Source: Trochalopteron elliotii (taxonomy: Eukaryota; Chordata; Aves; Passeriformes; Leiothrichidae). Taken from it: a stretch of DNA of 64,000 bases. Below, piece by piece: positions 14,601 to 26,020 of this stretch (positions within the stretch are counted from its first letter, which is position 1; each line of letters opens with the position of its first letter). Location of the stretch: NCBI GenBank assembly GCA_024734555.1, contig JANPWX010000473.1, positions 35,001 to 99,000 of the forward strand. The letters run 5' to 3'. Under the pieces are notes generated by a model. The model was not told the origin of the DNA, did not search any database, and saw only the letters and a program-made list of their open reading frames with translations. The translations under genes and the position numbers were made by a program.

Positions 14601-17144
14601 ATCTTTCCAAGGATGGCATTCAACCACCCCAAGAACAAAATACAGCAAACAAAACATGGTTATACTTGGAAATGAATGTGCTTGACTAGACTGAACAAAA
14701 TAACAGCCAGCATTACCTGTTGCCAGCTGTCACTGAAGAATAAAGAACTGTAACATCCTTGTAATAAAGAGGGAAACAGAATCCAAGCTTATAATGAAAA
14801 TACAGCAGTTAGTGGGATGAAGCAGAATCAGCAGCACTATGTGTGGGCATGACAACTCCCACTCAGAGCCTGCTGGCCCTTTAAGAGTGTGTCCTCACTT
14901 CTCCCACAGACACTTGAAAATAAAGAAAAACTAATTAGGAGAGCAGGCACAAAGTGTCATGCACATAGGTATAAGAATATATGATATATTGCTAATTTTT
15001 GCCATTTCTTCTTCAACCTCCATTGTGATTATTTAAAAAATAATTTCATTATTAGCATTACAGTGAAAGGCTTCTAAAATGCAGTTGTGTTGTAAAATAC
15101 AGAAGTGTTGACAAGATCACAATTATTTTGGCACAGCCAGTTTTAGTGACCACTGAACATTCTCCTGCTTATCTTAACAAAATAAAAATGCAGGTATCTC
15201 ATTTCCATGTTGGATGTGTGGGAAAGACAATCTAAATAGGTTTGGCACCTGTGAGCAATGAAAAGAATATGTACACAGTAGAAGCTGTAAACAGAAGGAA
15301 ACACGAGAAGCACAAGGGAACCCCCACTGACCCATGGAGCACAGACATAGCACACTCATGGAAACCAGAGATTACTTCAGTTCACTCTGCATTATTTTGT
15401 ACCTCTGTCCTTACAGGGATCAACCCATGTCACATCTCACACAGAAAGTTAAAGGACTCCTTTGTGCAGATAAGGTATCAAAAGTGAGGAGCAGCGTTTA
15501 CCTGAAGGACCTGCAGTTTTAAGTAAATGCAAAGAGTAACTTGCATAAAATCAGAAAAACATAAGGAAAGTTTGTATTTGGTTTTTCCCCACACAGCAGA
15601 TTCAAAGTAGAGGGGAACATATTTTTTTAATAATTATATTTCAAAGTCACTTTAGACAAAACAAATTCATTAAGAATAGTTTTCTATTTTAAAATAATAG
15701 AAAGAGGTATTTTGGTTTTTCTTTTGATAAGACTATGTTAAGAAGGACACTACATGCTCCTAAAAGAAATAGTCAGTTTCCTAATGGATTTTCAAATACA
15801 TAGCTACTGTTTATTTAGAGCATCTTCAATAGCTGAACGTACTGTAAATTATGTCAAAAATTAAATTTCACCTGTTAGTCACGATCTGCTAGAATGACCT
15901 AATCTTCATAGGAGATAATTAGTCAACTTTTCTAATGAAGATATTGAAAAATGGCAGTATGAAGTAGCCACCATATTTCATTTTTTTTAGCTTTTAAGAT
16001 ACTCAGTGCTTGTAAATAGAGACAATTCCATTAGATCTGCACAAATGACAGATGAACTCCTTGGAAATTCGGTACAATTTGTAGATGCAAATTACTTCAA
16101 GAAAACCGTTTCAAAATATCCCACCTCCTCCTCCTAGGGTCTCTTCTAAAAGACAGTGAAAGAAATATTTCATCTTCAAAATGTATCACACATTTCATAT
16201 TAGATGCTGAATAGTCCCAGAAAACAGCCAAGAAATCAAAAAGCTGACAACATATAGATTCATGAAGAGTGTCTGTGGCATCTGTGAAAAATATTCTGGA
16301 TCAGCATTTTGGTTCAGGTGGCTCTGCCTGAGGTGCCTGCCATCACCAGCCTCAATTTTTTTGAGGAAAAAATAGCTTCCATGAATGGAAAAAGCTCCAT
16401 TTTCAAGAACGATCATTAACTTTAATGCTTAGTGTAACAGACATCCACAGCACAGAAACAACTGAAATTTAATGCATGTGGGAAGGTGAGAAAATCCTTA
16501 ACGGATTGCTAAAACCACACCTTTTAGCACTTCTCAGATGACCATAGCTCAGCTCCAAAAACAGCATCTCCCTTTTCCTGCCTAGTGGGATGCTCTCAGC
16601 TGGACTTCTGGACTATAATTAATGCCTTCTATATGTTAAGGAAATATGAGAATAAAGACAGCTACAGTGCAAACTGTGTAACTTAACATCACTTTAGTAC
16701 TGCAACTAACAGTAAGGAAAACCTCAAAAAGAATAAATAAATGGATGAGCTTTGCTGCTCTGTCCCAACTTTTTATTAAATTATCTTCAATTATTTGTAA
16801 CTGGAAGTGTGTTTTTGGCTGAGATCTGAGAGGATGCTGTTCCACAGCACTATGAGGTTTCTATGGTAGCAATTTATTATGGAGCAGCAAAATTATTACA
16901 GATCAGTAATTCAGCATATATAGGTGGGTCATAAAAAAAATACAGTTTCATTGAGATTTTTATATTATATGGTAACTCATACATGCATGAATTATTCTGT
17001 CAGCTTTTAAATAGATGATGTATAGCTGCATGATCATCTCTATTTGTGTTAAGATTCACCCAGGATCAAAACACAAAACACTTATGTAAAAGAATTTTTA
17101 ATTTTATTTTGAATATAAAATTAATGCTATCTAAGCTCGTTCAG

Positions 17145-17172
17145 CAGTATATATACATATATATTTATACTG
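17145..17172. repeat. AT-rich hairpin around a TA-rich core
   Basis: Outer arms CAGTATA and TATACTG enclose an alternating TA-rich centre. It can fold back on itself. Probably a small TA microsatellite rather than a functional structure. Confidence 0.5.
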
Positions 17173-17906
17173 TATTTCCCATATAAGAGGCAAAACAGGC
17201 TATTGGTAATTAAGTATCTCTGTAGCTTGCACATTAACAGGGATGGAGGTAATTATTTACCTGAATTTATAACAAATGATTGCACAAAAATAATTTCACA
17301 ACCCCCATTTGGTTTTGGTTGATCTCTGAACTAATAAAAAGACATTTTACTCTGCTTTTCCTCTGTGTCAGACTATAAACAATTGGTCTCAGACTGCTGA
17401 GAGCAGTGGAGAACCCCAACAGAACAAACCAAGTAAAGCAATTAAAACATCTCAGACTGATGTGGAAATGAAAGACTAGAAACTTTCCTTCTAATTCCAT
17501 AAGCACAACCCAAAAATGTACAGAACAACAAATACAGTCCACATTTATAATGCATGAATGGAAATGGCTAAAGTTTAATGGCCCAGATTGCTTTTAAGTA
17601 ATTTTATCATATCATTATTTCATGTCAAGGGTAAAACCAGTTCTGAGAGGTCTTTTGAATGAATAAAGATTTATCAGCCAGAGCAGCAAAATGGATCTGG
17701 ATTTTTAAACACAGAGCTCTGAAATCTGGTGTGAAGATGTCATAGCTAAGAAACACTACATGCCTTATATACTATAAAGCAGAAATTGTAGGGGGTACCT
17801 GTAAAAAAGAACTCATCTAATGCTCATCTGAGTGGGAGCCAGAAATGGCACCCACTTCTGACAAGAAGTCAACTGATAACCCTACAGGATGAGGGAGACA
17901 GAATGA

Positions 17907-17935
17907 GGTGTAGGGAACCACTTTTTCCCCTTGGA
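17907..17935 (+). repeat. Left member of a direct repeat bracketing the 18-kb repeat copy
   Basis: It begins GGTGTAGGGAACCAC, identical over 15 bp to 18355-18369. Similarity continues, about 24 of 29 positions, to TTGGA. The pair brackets the repeat copy at 17950-18354, so it may be an old target-site duplication, though 29 bp is long for one. About 14 bp, 17936-17949, lie between it and the start of homology with the second repeat copy. Confidence 0.6.
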
Positions 17936-17949
17936 TCTTGAAAATGAAT

Positions 17950-18201
17950 CTTTTTTTTTTCTCTTTATATTCCTTTTTAAAAAAAATTTACTTGTACTAA
18001 AAACTGATGCATTTTGTTAAAGGGAATAGCATGATCCTGAAGAGACCCAGTTATGTCAGTTGGGGCTAATCAATAGCAGCTAAATACTAAGAAATTCCCC
18101 TGTATTTACTGTGTTGCAGAGAAAATAGATTGTTCTGAGGTATAGGGGGGTTATAGCTCTCTCTGTGTGTACATCTATATAAATATACGTATATATGTGT
18201 C

Positions 18202-18238
<37 letters not shown>

Positions 18239-18354
18239 ATATATATATATATATATATTCTAGGATGCCTTGAGTGCTATATTGTTATTTATACTATTCC
18301 AAACAGAAGATGGTGGATTAGTGTCATCTTTCATAGTATATTTAATAATTCTCT
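17950..18354 (-). repeat. Unrecognised interspersed repeat, inverted copy 1
   Basis: Read on the minus strand, this segment matches 21657-21993 nearly end to end. Homology starts at AGAGAATTATT and finishes at AAAGGAATATAAAGAG followed by a run of about ten A. Outside a microsatellite and two small indels (about 7 and 17 bp, present here and absent in copy 2) I estimate over 90 percent identity by eye. An A-rich 3' end plus bracketing direct repeats suggests a retroposed element; an inverted segmental duplication is the alternative. I do not recognise the family, and it has no open frame of note. Confidence 0.85.
18202..18258. repeat. Compound microsatellite (ACAT)n then (TA)n
   Basis: About seven ACAT/TACA units run into a TA-rich tract. 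It lies inside repeat copy 1. The matching place in copy 2 (about 21748-21787) has only a short degenerate ACAT/TA stretch, so the array has expanded here or shrunk there. Confidence 0.9.
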
Positions 18355-18383
18355 GGTGTAGGGAACCACCTCTTTCACTTGGA
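18355..18383 (+). repeat. Right member of the direct repeat bracketing the 18-kb repeat copy
   Basis: It begins GGTGTAGGGAACCAC immediately where homology with the second repeat copy ends, and parallels 17907-17935 through TTGGA. The exact abutment supports its being the edge of an insertion. Confidence 0.6.
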
Positions 18384-18724
18384 CAATATTTTCTCAGCAT
18401 CACCCAGAGCTGGATGACTACAAACTACAGGTGAGTGTGAAAATTTGACTTATATTCAAAGCTACAGTAATGTAATCACTTTCTTGCATATTTCTATGGC
18501 TTTATATCTTTTTTAACCAAATCACCTAGGGATCTCAAATCATCTTTTTAGTTAATGCTAGGAATCAAACATCTGCATATCTGAATCCTAAAAACTGTGG
18601 ATAAATTTCTTGGAACTATTATTTTAGATCCATCTTTAATTTCCAATAACTGCCACCCATAATTCTTTTGTACAAAATGATTTCTTCTGTATATACTTGA
18701 AATACTGAACATCTGATTATTAGT

Positions 18725-18745
18725 ACTACTCACACTACTCACACT
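18725..18745. repeat. 9-bp tandem repeat
   Basis: ACTACTCAC occurs twice in tandem (18725-18742) with a partial third copy. Slippage repeat. Confidence 0.7.
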
Positions 18746-19240
18746 ATTATCAACCTGATGAGATAAGCATTTATCTTCAGGCTTCACAGATTTTTGAATT
18801 ATTACAATTACACCGTTAAAAACATGGTTCTTATTCAAGTTCACAAAGTACTGCAGTTCTCTAGCAAAGTGGCCTTCAAATCAGGCTGCACATATTTGCA
18901 CACAGGTCAGAATTTAGTGAAAAAACTCCCTATTTTCAATTATATAGCTGCTTCCTTTTCATAGCAATAATTCAGTGTGATGGGCTCAGTCTGATAGTGG
19001 GGAAATTGGTGAAGGATACCCACATTTGCTAGAAGCTGCATTATTAAAGTGGCTCCCTCTTTTTAAGATAAGAGTGAAAAGCCACCAACAAAATGAAAAA
19101 CAAAACCTCTGCCTATTTTACTGATTTATACTGAACATTATTATACACAATTTTGAAGCCATCTCTCAACTTTTAAAAATGAATAAAGCAAATTGAATGA
19201 ATAGATGCATAAAAGAATGTTTCCAAGTCACTTGCACTCT

Positions 19241-19272
19241 GCATATTTTTAAAACATATTTTAAAATATGCT
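19241..19272. repeat. AT-rich imperfect hairpin
   Basis: GCATATTTTTAAAA and TTTTAAAATATGC are reverse complements apart from one bulged T, separated by about five bases. No U-rich tail or conserved context suggests a functional RNA. Confidence 0.6.
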
Positions 19273-19890
19273 GGGTCCTTGTATCCATAATTTTAGCAAG
19301 TTTATTCAGAAGAAGGCTTTTTGATGACATATTCAGAGCATAATATAAGCAAAAGCTATAGGTAATGTACATTATTAGACAAAATAATGCTGTGTACATC
19401 CAAAATAAGTGTCTGAACTGTTTTTACCATGACTTATTCACACACTCAGTACTGCTTTCATTTACTCTATGAAAACATCTATTCAAAATATTTGTTTCTC
19501 GTTCCATCACCTCTCCACTGCTAAGTAAAATTAATAACACAATTATCATAAACATGCACTTAATTCATTTTGTCATGCACAGTGCAGCATGTGAAGGAAA
19601 AGATTTTCCTCTCATGACTGCAGAGGAAGAAAAGATATTCATCATTTCATAATGGGAATCCTACTCATAATAAGATCACAGTAAGAGATTTTTAAAATAG
19701 TTTAGTTTTGAATATTTCAGATCTCTTTGGTAGGTCCAGCTTATACTGAGAGTTTAAACTTGGCTTCTTACTTGTGTCTGTGCTTACATTTTCACTAAAA
19801 CTGGACAGAATAATAGCAGACCAAAAATATCATAGAAACCCCACACCTGACTAAAATTTTCCAGTAATTATTCCACACTCCTTCTCCACA

Positions 19891-19926
19891 CTGACAATAT
19901 AAGTTATCCTGACAATATAAGTTATT
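19891..19926. repeat. 18-bp tandem duplication
   Basis: CTGACAATATAAGTTAT plus one base is repeated directly, with 17 of 18 positions identical. A recent local duplication. Confidence 0.85.
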
Positions 19927-21656
19927 CTCTTTTATTTAATCAGACTTCTCCCTTTAAGAAGGGCAGATGTTTCCCCATTAATATGGCAGAATGTCTTTGT
20001 TTCCTCACCAACTGTAAAGACAAATGATTAGTACGACAAACTCTGGCAGTTTGCCTCACTGTTACTTGGTGCAGACAATTCAAACTGTTTAACAGAATAT
20101 TTAAACATTTCAAAATTCAGAACAATCTCCCTGAACCTACCGTATCATCTACAGATAGGCTGACATTCAGCCCAAAGTTTAGCCTGTGTTCTAAAAATTG
20201 ATTGCAGTAACACTTCTTCTTTCCACACTTCCCAATTTAAGTGGTGATGAAATAGCACCAGGAGACAAGAAAGAAAAGTCTAATTTGATTTACATATAAA
20301 TTTGAACTAGCTTGCTGGACTTTTGCAGCAATACATCAGGGTTTAATAAAAGCTGAAGATGACCTTGATGCTGCTGAGTAATGTAAAAGATTCAAGACGG
20401 CCCTATGAATGCAATATATTAAAAGTTAATAAATTAAAAAGACAGGATACTTTGCCTTGGCAAAGGCACCATTGCAAGCACAGCCCCACAGCTACTGCTG
20501 CATGTTGGAATAGTTAAAAATCTCATGTGAGGAGGAAACATCCAGAGCAGGACAGGACAGTGACTGACGAGAGTTTCTGGCAGAACTGAGGAAGATGTTC
20601 TGAGAGACACCACCAGAGTGTGGAGGTGACACAGGATGGAATTCACCTCCTCTGCTGCCACATCCTCCTGAGGTGTTCAGTGCAGGCTGCAATTACAACT
20701 GATACTTGATTCATCAGAAAATTCACATATCAGCAAACTGTATGCTAGCCACAAAAGATAGATCAATTCTAGAACTCACTGAAGGTGAAAACCAGTCAAT
20801 GGCAGGACATAAATAAGATTACTTCTGAAAACTTACTGAGCTCACACTTTAAACAGTCTTTTTGATACAGCAGTGGACTCTCTCAGGAGACAACAGGAGG
20901 GTCTTGGATTGCTTTCACAAAAAAAGAACTAATAGACACTTGGACTGCAAAGAAAGCTCTAAAGATGTGATTTGCAATGTTTATGATGAATGAGAAATTG
21001 TCATATTGTTCAAACTGATGAATGGAATGAATTGTGAATGGGAAACTATTTTTTCTTTTGCTAGAGAAAAATATCTGAGTGAAATGCAGAATGAAGTAGA
21101 AAACAAAAATACAAATTTAAGGAAGACGAGATACAGGACAAATCACTGTGTTGCAGAAAAGGAAATTTACAACCATCATCTCATTGTGTATTCCAAACCA
21201 AAGGCGTTAGTGTTGGGTACAGATCAAATGGTTAAAGAAAGCCCTGAAGTGAAAACTTTGACTGTTTATAGGACCTGGTTTTTACTGGCTACTCCTCTCA
21301 TTCAGAAATACCTTGTAATATTAAAAAAGCAAGGGTGAAAATGATTGGTTGCATTCTTTGTTTTGTGGACAAACTAGAAGATATTTTAAGGAAAGAAAGC
21401 AACAGGAGGAAAATTTTTGTAAACAGTACTATTATTTCTCTAACTAAACCCTCAAAAGCTAGAATCTGCTCAGTTTCTACAGTCAGTCAGCTCATTTTGC
21501 ATATGAAAATAATTGAGTACACTGATTTATTTTCATCACTATGTTATCTGTATCATGTTTCTTAGATGTAAGTCTAATTGGATGAAAAGTCTCTTGCTTC
21601 CTTCCACTTCAATATCCAGGCCGAACTGATCAGAGTTATTTCCCCTTCACCCACTA

Positions 21657-21993
21657 AGAGAATTATTAGATATACTAAGAAACGTGACACTAATCCACTG
21701 TTTGGAATAGTATAAATAGTAACATAGCACCCAAGGCATCCTAGAACACACATATATATAAACACATACATACATATATTTATATAGATGTACACAGAGA
21801 GAGAGATATAACCACCCTATACCCCAGAACACAGTAAATACAGGGGAATTTCTTAATACTTAGCTGCTATTGATTAGCCCCAACTGAAATAACTGAGTCT
21901 CTTCAGGATCATGCTATTCCCTTTAACAAAATGCATCAGTTTTTAGTACAAGTAAAACTTTTTTTAAAAGGAATATAAAGAGAAAAAAAAAAG
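21657..21993 (+). repeat. Unrecognised interspersed repeat, inverted copy 2
   Basis: The plus-strand partner of 17950-18354. It starts AGAGAATTATTAG, passes CTAATCCACTGTTTGGAATA, a short ACAT/TA tract and GGGGAATTTCTTAATACTTA, and ends GGAATATAAAGAG with about ten A. Compared with copy 1 it lacks about 7 bp next to CTAATCCAC and about 17 bp after CCCCAGAACA. Flanking CTTCAC motifs on both sides are too short to call a target-site duplication with confidence. Confidence 0.85.
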
Positions 21994-24900
21994 CTTCACA
22001 ACAGCAGAGGTTCATGTTTACAAAAATTTTCTTCTAAGGTAGACATGAGCAGGGCACAGTCCTCCAGAATTTCAGAGTGAGCTCTCAACATAAAATACTT
22101 CTGTATTTCACCAGTTTCCTCCTAAATGTCAGAACTGAGGTACATGATGCAGCCTATTTTGATATCACTTATAAACTCTATTTTTTAATATTTCTTTGGC
22201 TGAAATGGTCAAAATCACTTGCCCAAAGTTATTTATATTATACTTAGAACACTTGACCATTTGATATTAGGCATAAGATATCCCAACTCTTGTGAATCCA
22301 CCAAACACACTGATTGAACCTTTACATGACTGGAACTTCCTCAGGAATAATTGCCTTTTGTGCTAATTTTGCAGTTCTAAGGAGAAGAAATGGTATATTT
22401 GAACATACAATTTGAAGTTATAATAATATTCTATAGCTCCTCACTGAGTAAAAAAGACTTGAAAGACTGTATTTAACTTCCTGTTTTGAGAAAATTAATA
22501 CAGGTGTATTAAACCAGGACTTGTGTAAGCAAATAACAGGTTTGGGATAAATAAGTAATATTTTTCTAACATATTGAGTCTTTCTGCTTGTTACAACTTA
22601 AAAACTCCACCATTATAGTCTCTTTTAGGACCCCCTAACAAACAGTTTTTGTGGTTGATAATAAAGTGATGCCTGCTACAAAATCAGCTGCAAAAAACCA
22701 GGGCAATACTTTCAATGAAAGACTTTATGGTAAGCACTGTTCAGTGAGAAAATACAACTATTACTATGAGAACTTTTTAAACTGTACTCAAATTTAAAAT
22801 GTTAAGTAAAAATGTGATAGAGACATATTAGCTGAACTGGAATCATCATATAAACTGCTATTGCTACTCACAATTTGGTCATAATTATAACTTCCTATAA
22901 AGGCATTATAAGTATTATTTGTACCACACATTCATATCTAATCATGGCAGATCAGAAAAGCCTTTTGCCATTTATATGAAGATTTGGTCACTCCACCAAT
23001 GACCAAGCCATGTAAGCAGATAATCTCACTGGCATGAAATATTCCATTAAAAATACACGCTAAAAAGGAATAAAGCTCATAAAATGGGAAAAGAAGAATA
23101 ATCTGGAGCAGTAATAGAAAGCATGTGTTTGTAAGAAGAATGTAAACTTCTCCTACACAGGTATTTTATTAAAAACAGGCTTTCAGGGGAAAAAATGAAA
23201 ATGTCTTGCTTTCAGACAACAAGATTTAGTATTATGGGGTGTTTTAATCAAACAATGAAATAAAACACTTTAAAATCAACTGGTAGACACATATTGCCTT
23301 AACTCTGCAGAAGAGCTCTACATGCAAAATTAATTAATGGGTCAATTCTAAAACTCTCTCTATCCTGTTATTTTCTATTTTAAAATGTTGTTAATTTGCA
23401 ATGACTTCCATGACATTAAATTCAGGTTAATACACTAATATATATTAACAAGATAATTATGTCAAAGGTTATCATCAACAGTTCATAATAAAAAGTTATG
23501 CTCAAAAATAAAACTTATTATTTATAGCTTAGACTGCATAATAAAGTATTAGCAACACAAAATGTTAATTAATTTCTAATTCTCTATTCTTTTATTTGGA
23601 TTTCATGAAGGTTGATTGGACTTGATCCATCATTTTACGGAAAATTAATTATTTCAAATACATGCACCACTTTATGCAACCTGCCTGATTTGCATTGAGG
23701 AAAATTCAGCAGAAGTAATTGAGGCACAAGCAAATACTGGCACTGACTGAACTCAATTTTCATTCCAAATTTCTGCAAAATCCCAAGACACAACAATATC
23801 AGATGCAGGGGGAAAACAAACAAAAGCAATGTGTAAAGGGAACATGAAGAGAGAATATTACAAGAATCAGAGAACAAAGGGATTGCAAAACTATTTTAGT
23901 GCCATAGATGAACAGTGAGGGCTTCATTCAGGCAAGGTGGAATAAGATATCATATGGCATCCTGACAATTGATGTCTTCATTTAAATGTAAGAATTTACA
24001 TTCTAATTAGAAAGAATTTACATCTTAATCAGAGGCAGCTGTATTATCTTGTTACTGTTTTTTTCAAAGGTAATGAACTAAAGTACTGCTGTGCTTTTTC
24101 AACCAGAAACTGAATAGACAGCATACAGTGTTATTTTATAGCCTACCTGCTGTAAGCTGTTATTAATATTTTCGAAGACTAAATTCCAACAAAATCTTTT
24201 AAAATAAAAATTGTACTTGACATTGCTTGAAAGATATTATAAGGGCTTGTTTAAAATATTTAACCAATACCCTCTCTTAACTTACATTTTTAAGTACATG
24301 TCATAAAGTCATAAAGGTATCATTAATATGGCACCAGTTAAGCACACTTTCATTTTGGGCTTCACGTAATACAGGATAATTTTGGAAGGAAAAAAACTAT
24401 TTAGAAATTTTTCTACTAAAAAACCAGTTCCACACGTATTTCTCCGTGCTATTCACACAATACATATGGAAAAATCATATAAAAAATCATTTTTGTAGCT
24501 CATGTGTAAATACACTTTCATTTGAGGCCAGACTGAGGTGGTTTAAATGCTAATTCTAAAGGAGAAGTCCCACCAAGGAATACAGAACTGCTCTTACAGG
24601 CACTTCTAGACTTACAAAATCATGGTTTAGTTGTTCAGCCTAGTTACAGTTTTTTTGGCTTTTGCACAATTTCAAGAGTGTTGATAGCAATATATAATAC
24701 ACAACTTGAGGTATGAGTGCAGAAGGAAGCAAAGACTTTTTTTTCCCCCCCATGAAGAAATTAGATGTGGGAAGTCTAACCTGGGAATAGGCCTGGGAGG
24801 CTCCTGTTTTAGTTCCCAGCTCTGCAAAAACTAACTCTGGAAAAACTTTGTTTCACCTTTATTTGTCTCTCCATATTTGTCAGATCTCTCTCTCAGCTCT

Positions 24901-25696
24901 GTGTCTATTCAGAATGGAAATATTTTTGGTGCAAGATCATTTTATTGCTACACATGATGCAATTTTCAGTTGAATTGGATACACCCCTAAAGAGTACTGA
25001 TTTAGGTTGCATGCCCTTCCCATCACACTGTCTCTTCCTTTGAACTCTAGACACATTTTGTGTATTTTCATGTGTCTTCTGTAACAAAAATAAACAATCA
25101 AAAAAGGCCCCCAACTGGGAATCTTTGTGGAAAACTAGATGGAAATTGTTGCAAGGAGAATTAGTGCATTTGCCACCTCAGGGGTTAAACTAATTGGCAC
25201 CAACCAGAAAGACTCACATCCCGAGGTGGACAAACACACTGGTGGAGTGTTTGAATCCCAACGTGCTGATGAAATACAAAGCATTCAGCTGGATAAATGG
25301 AAAGGACCAGTTTTCAAAGACTTGCCAAGTCCATCACTCTGTGGCAAATGACAGAACAGGCAGACTTGCTGCATATTCTTCACTGGAGACAACTTCTGCT
25401 GACCTGCACATAACTTCTTCCCAAACACAGTCTCTCCAAAAGTGGATGGAGAATGAAGAGTCAAAGAATGCAGAGGGGGTTTTTTTGGCTTACTGGTTCA
25501 GGCTACATATCAGCATTTATGACTTCCCTGTGATTACAGTTCAAATTTATCTGACACCATCACTGTTTAGCAAAAAAAGATATGATTAAGGAAACAAAGA
25601 CAGTAGAACACAAAGAAGTCATCCCCCTGTACAATAAGGAACATAATAAATACATCTCAAAGATACGCTGAAAATTTTCTTTTTTCTTGATCTTTA
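21994..25696. other. AT-rich intronic DNA, no gene seen
   Basis: Low-complexity AT-rich sequence with no recognisable element. Open frames near its right end are short, overlapping and unconvincing. Confidence 0.6.
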
Positions 25697-26020
25697 AAGA
25701 ATCCTGGAATTGCTAAGGTTGGAAAAGATGATTCGTGATTCCAACCATTCCTCCATGATTCCTGAGTCCAACCATCAACCCAGCACTGCCAAGTCCACCA
25801 CTAATCCACATGCCAAAGTGCCATATGGATGTGTTTTAAATACCTCCAGAGATGCTGATTCAACCTCTTCCCTGGAAATCCTGTTCCAAAGCTTGGTAAC
25901 TGTGTTGGTGAAGAAATGTTTCCTAATATCAAATCTAATTCCCGCAGTGCAATTTGAGATTGTTTCCTCTCATCCTCACACTGTTACTCGGGAGAAGAGA
26001 CTCAGACCCACCCTCATATG
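25697..26020 (-). mobile_element. CR1 LINE, 5'-truncated 3' fragment
   Basis: Read on the plus strand it follows the reverse complement of the bird CR1 3' region: GGTTGGAAAAGATGATT, then GAGTCCAACCATCAACCCAG, CACTGCCAAGTCCACCACTA, TTTTAAATACCTCCAGAGAT, TTCCCTGGAAATCCTGTTCC, GTGAAGAAATGTTTCCTAAT and GGGAGAAGAGACTCAGACCC. Likeness fades after about 26020. The element therefore points leftward, with its 3' end near 25697. A short internal duplication around CCAACCATTCC and CCAACCATCAACC is visible. It is too diverged and short to be active. Confidence 0.9.

Larger units (their letters stand above)
1..17906. other. Ordinary AT-rich intronic DNA, no gene seen
   Basis: No recognisable transposon, exon or RNA gene. 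Small islands richer in G and C occur near 2.5-2.8 kb, 7.85-8.1 kb and 10.5-10.75 kb. These may be decayed repeats, but I could not place them in a family. Open frames are short, overlap one another on both strands and show no domain. Confidence 0.6.
18384..21656. other. Spacer between the inverted repeat copies
   Basis: About 3.3 kb of AT-rich sequence. A stretch richer in G and C near 20.45-20.70 kb could be a decayed repeat but is not recognisable. A 110-codon open frame at 21006-21338 has no family resemblance I can name. No gene is supported. Confidence 0.55.

Noticed and set aside
19241..19272. Hairpin that might be a small RNA precursor
   Set aside because: Arms are almost pure A/T and too short for a microRNA precursor.
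21006..21338. 110-codon open frame just left of the second inverted repeat copy
   Set aside because: No family resemblance, AT-rich codon use, and no link to the repeat itself, which starts 300 bp further right.
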